Below are positions 61,123-64,000 of a stretch of 64,000 bases of DNA, in pieces. Source of the DNA: Lachnospiraceae bacterium (lineage in GTDB: Bacteria; Bacillota; Clostridia; Lachnospirales; Lachnospiraceae); contig JAQVCW010000002.1 of assembly GCA_028689585.1 (NCBI GenBank), positions 1-64,000 of the forward strand. Direction: 5' to 3'. The position numbers and the translations under genes are program-made. Position 1 is the stretch's first letter. Every line of letters starts with the position of its first letter. The notes beneath the pieces are model-generated. The model saw nothing but the letters and a program-made list of their open reading frames with translations, was not told the origin of the DNA and did no database searches.

Positions 61123-62904
61123 TCAAGCCTTATCGTCCTTCAAGATAAAAAGTTCAAATCCAAATTCTGTTTTTGACTTTGTATAGCCGTACTGACTGCA
61201 CATCCAGTCTGCCTGGGCCTCAAATTTCGCTTCCGCATATACTGCGTCCGGCAGCTTCTCCGGATTAATTTCATAATAGGTTTTCAGCCGTTCCATAGTC
61301 AGGTCTGTAATCCCGGACAGCCAGGCGGAATAGGCACCACATCTGGCCTCGGTGCAAAGATACAGCCAGGTATTTTTCGTGAGAAACAGTACCGTCTTAT
61401 CCTTGCCCATACTGCGGACGGCCTCGGTATCCCGTAAAAAGCCGGTATAGAAATCCTCTTTATTTTGAGATGCATACAGCCCCGCTTCCGGCCCCTCCGT
61501 AAGCAGACAGGTCTGATCCTCCACAGAATCTTCCCAGAAAATAGTATGATAGCGTACCACTGCCTCGGAACCGAGCTGCAGCGCCAGCAGCAGTCCAAGC
61601 AAAGACACCGCAATTGAGCTGCTGTTCCTTCTGACCCCGTCTGTCTCGGAACTTTCCTGCCACAGCTCTTTGGCTGTCATGACTGCCATGACCACACTTC
61701 CCACGAAAGCCACGGCAGAAGCGGAGGACGAAGCATAGAAATGCTGATTGGAAGTCAGACTGATACAGAAAGAATACAGCATTCCCGGAATCCAGATCAG
61801 GTAAAACAATTCCTTCACCCTTCTTCGGCGGGTAAGGAAATAGCAGAAAAGGCCAAGTATATTCATGAAAAACATCAGGCAGTTAATCAATGCTCCTTTT
61901 GCAAGCTGGGTTCCCAGCAGTGCTGCGGTTCCCACGACTGCCACGGAAAAATACAGGGCTCTGTTTTTATATCGTTTTTTATCAATCAATATAACCAGTG
62001 CCAGAATCAGTAAAATAAACAGAAGCACCGGTGTCTGCTCACTGCTGTGAATGATCGACTGGAAATAAGAATTAAGCTGGCTAAAAAATGACTGCATTTT
62101 ATGTTCCGGATCCTGGAAGATACCCGGAAATGCCTCCAGAATCTTTTCCAGCGTGGTTCTCGAAAACACAAAAACCAGAAACGCCAGTGCAGAGACCATA
62201 ATTCCGATGGTAAAACAAAACCAGTTCTTTCCCCTCAGCCAGTAAAAATACCCCTCTCCTGCTTCTGTCAGTATTCCGGCTTTGCTTCCTCCTGACAAAA
62301 GACGGCGAAGCAGCACTGCCCCGCAATAGATAAGATACACGAACACCAGGTAGGGACAGCATAAAACTGCCGCAGAGAAAAAGCATCCTGAAATACCCAT
62401 TTGTATTTTCTTATGTTTTTCTGCTGTGGCAGCAATCACCAGCGCAGTTAAAAGAGTTAAAATTCCCATGGAATTGTAGGATAGAGCCATGATTCCAAAG
62501 GGAATGTAGAATAAAAAGCCAACGGAAGCAGCCCACGCCCCCAGCCAGCTCTCTTTTTTCAGCCGAAGATAGAAAAAGACAGCGGCAGCGCACCATACTG
62601 CAGTGCAGAAATAGCGAAAGGCCAGTATCATTCCTCCGGTTCCCCCTGCAATCCACAGATAGAGGGATACAAAGGGCCAAAGCAATACGCCTGCCATCTG
62701 GGATAAATGCCATTCCTGAGCGAAGAGAGCATCTCCCTGGGCCAGCCGCCTGGGTATCGTCAGATAAAATGTCTCATCCCTGTTTCCAAAACCGCAGCGG
62801 CATTTCCAGAATAAAAAAATACCAATCCCAAGCATCGTAAAAAGACAGAACAGATTTTGCCATAATTCTCTTTTTCTCTTTTGTTCTTCCTGCAAATGAA
62901 GCAT
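61123..62904 (-). CDS. Large polytopic membrane protein, GT-C glycosyltransferase-like
   Basis: 593 residues with about eleven predicted membrane helices and a C-terminal soluble region (about 470-593). Near the N-terminus is GNRDETFYLTIPRRLAQGDALFAQEW, an acidic pair in the first loop like the DE site of GT39/ArnT lipid-linked sugar transferases. No strong family match from memory. It starts 2 bp after the kinase gene, so the two are one transcript; the kinase might control or sense envelope modification. Confidence 0.7.
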   Translation of the reverse strand: MLHLQEEQKRKRELWQNLFCLFTMLGIGIFLFWKCRCGFGNRDETFYLTIPRRLAQGDALFAQEWHLSQMAGVLLWPFVSLYLWIAGGTGGMILAFRYFCTAVWCAAAVFFYLRLKKESWLGAWAASVGFLFYIPFGIMALSYNSMGILTLLTALVIAATAEKHKKIQMGISGCFFSAAVLCCPYLVFVYLIYCGAVLLRRLLSGGSKAGILTEAGEGYFYWLRGKNWFCFTIGIMVSALAFLVFVFSRTTLEKILEAFPGIFQDPEHKMQSFFSQLNSYFQSIIHSSEQTPVLLFILLILALVILIDKKRYKNRALYFSVAVVGTAALLGTQLAKGALINCLMFFMNILGLFCYFLTRRRRVKELFYLIWIPGMLYSFCISLTSNQHFYASSSASAVAFVGSVVMAVMTAKELWQESSETDGVRRNSSSIAVSLLGLLLALQLGSEAVVRYHTIFWEDSVEDQTCLLTEGPEAGLYASQNKEDFYTGFLRDTEAVRSMGKDKTVLFLTKNTWLYLCTEARCGAYSAWLSGITDLTMERLKTYYEINPEKLPDAVYAEAKFEAQADWMCSQYGYTKSKTEFGFELFILKDDKA

Positions 62905-62906
62905 AC

Positions 62907-64000
62907 TTAATTCCCTTCCTTTTCTGCCGGGAAGCGCAGTGAAATTCTATAATGTTCCCCGTCATTCTCTACTCTGCTGTTTCCATTCATCCGGCGCATC
63001 ATCTGCTCTATGTTCCGGATTCCCACATGGGTGCTCTCCATTCTCACGATTTCCTGCCTGATCCGGTTTCGAATGGAAAACTCCAAAATTCCCTGACACT
63101 TCTCCCCGGGTGATGCCCATCCTCTTGCCAGTGCCTCTTTCCATTTAACAGAAATCTCGATAGGTTCTTTCGCATCCGCATACTTACACAGATTGGAACT
63201 GATATTATCCAGAATTCTCCCCATATAATCTGTGACCACCGCAATTTTCACCTCCGGCCAGGTGAGCCTGCAATCCACCTGATATTTCTGACTCTCCAGA
63301 AACATCACAAAATCCGATAATTCGTCCTTCAGGACATACTCCACCGATCTCATGGCTTCCAGGGGTTCCGGCTTTTTCCCCGAAATATAAAACCGTTCAA
63401 ACAACTGATCTGACATGCGCTTGATCTGCACGGCCTTATCCGCGGCCTTTTCCAGATATTTTTTCATTTCTTCTTCATTCTTATACCTGCCCTTTTCCAG
63501 AAGCTCGGTATACAAAAGCAGTGTGGTCAGCGGAGTGCGCAGATCATGGGCCATTCCGGTCACAAGGCTTCGGTTGGCTTCCAGCAGTTCTTCTTTTTCC
63601 TGCATGTTTTCATTCAGGCTCAGCCGCATCTGATCCAGGCCATAGGCCAGTTCCGCCAGTTCATCCCTGCCCTTCACAGTAATCTGCATATCCATGCCGC
63701 CGCTCTCCAGAATGCGGATCTCATCCTCCAGAATACGGACATATTTGATCTTCTTCTGTAAAAAGATGAGAAAGACAAGGACAAAAAAAACGGCTGAAAT
63801 TCCAAGTTCAATGTAATTTGCCATATCATAAAACTGAAACTCAAAAAATCCCTCTATATAGACCGTGGCAGTACCATCCGCGAATTCAAACGTATATTGA
63901 TTGGAACCATCCAGATAGGCCAGGCTGCTGTCATAGCTGTCTGCGGCTTCATCGCCCAGATCCGTATAAAAAGAATCATAAAGCGGCTGTCCGTTTCGGT
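62907..64000 (-). CDS. Sensor histidine kinase, C-terminal part (cut by window edge)
   Basis: The frame continues off the right edge. Visible in order: an extracellular sensor portion (RNGQPLYDSFYTDLGDEAADSYDS...FEFADGTATVYIEG), membrane helix (ELGISAVFFVLVFLIFL), HAMP-like region (ESGGMDMQITVKGRDELAELAYGLDQMRLSL), H box TGMAHDLRTPLTTLLLYTELL, N box DNISSNLCKYAD, and a GHKL-like end with THVGIRNIEQMMRRMNG in place of a normal G1/G2 pair. The response regulator is presumably outside the window. Confidence 0.85.
   Translation of the reverse strand, partial: RNGQPLYDSFYTDLGDEAADSYDSSLAYLDGSNQYTFEFADGTATVYIEGFFEFQFYDMANYIELGISAVFFVLVFLIFLQKKIKYVRILEDEIRILESGGMDMQITVKGRDELAELAYGLDQMRLSLNENMQEKEELLEANRSLVTGMAHDLRTPLTTLLLYTELLEKGRYKNEEEMKKYLEKAADKAVQIKRMSDQLFERFYISGKKPEPLEAMRSVEYVLKDELSDFVMFLESQKYQVDCRLTWPEVKIAVVTDYMGRILDNISSNLCKYADAKEPIEISVKWKEALARGWASPGEKCQGILEFSIRNRIRQEIVRMESTHVGIRNIEQMMRRMNGNSRVENDGEHYRISLRFPAEKEGN

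Overview
The window looks like the chromosome of a gut-type member of the Clostridia, most likely a Lachnospiraceae. This is inferred from a RnfCDGEAB ferredoxin:NAD+ complex, DUF1836 and YerC regulators, extracellular SH3b proteins with Thr/Glu/Lys-rich linkers, and Tn1549-type conjugative element genes. Most of the backbone is moderate in GC and read on the minus strand. Two AT-richer, acquired stretches stand out: about 1-6030 and about 24.3-27.8 kb.

Region 1 (1-6030) is one end of an integrative conjugative element (ICE). It carries a giant helicase/methylase (cut by the window edge and apparently missing its N-terminal part), ParB and ParA partition proteins, a small element protein, and a three-gene cargo cassette: a PD-(D/E)XK-type nuclease plus two mutually related small helical proteins. 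The element sits in the 3' end of rlmD and gives the host methyltransferase a new C-terminal tail; the cassette starts 11 bp after that tail.

Region 2 (7.7-24.2 kb) is mostly backbone: a small membrane protein, PcrA helicase, DUF1836 and YerC regulators, a PHP phosphoesterase, a large 5'-nucleotidase lipoprotein with TEK-repeat linkers, a MerR regulator, a receiver-GGDEF-EAL-receiver protein, an SDR epimerase, and an ABC exporter with its HTH regulator. A 279-bp near-perfect palindrome flanked by an 8-bp duplication (16916-17210) looks like a MITE inserted just after the stop codon of the GGDEF/EAL gene.

Region 3 (24.3-27.8 kb) is a decayed mobile element: a second copy of the small element protein, a tnpV remnant, a TetR regulator with a membrane protein, an Xre fragment and a broken large serine recombinase. 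Region 4 (27.9-43 kb) holds a soluble hybrid histidine kinase with a likely Xre regulator, four exported SH3b proteins, a MerR regulator, an EamA transporter, a DUF134-NifX protein, an orphan substrate-binding protein, an amidohydrolase, signal peptidase I, a CorA transporter and an HD phosphohydrolase.

Region 5 (42.8-49.3 kb) is the rnf operon: a 50-residue TatA-like gene, rnfC, a fused rnfD-rnfG, rnfE, rnfA, rnfB and apbE, with a sequence matching the Rex operator upstream. Region 6 (49.4-61 kb) has mnmA, an NlpC/P60 enzyme and a glycerophosphodiester/glycerol-3-phosphate module: Ugp-like ABC importer, GDPD, and a three-gene GlpA/GlpB/DUF1667 oxidoreductase. The right end has a large membrane protein and a histidine kinase cut by the edge.

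The most unusual signals are (i) a stem-loop repeat found 15-23 bp upstream of the start codon of nine unrelated genes, always in the same orientation, (ii) the MITE-like palindrome, (iii) the nuclease cassette placed behind a captured host gene, and (iv) in-frame minisatellite expansions inside several housekeeping proteins.
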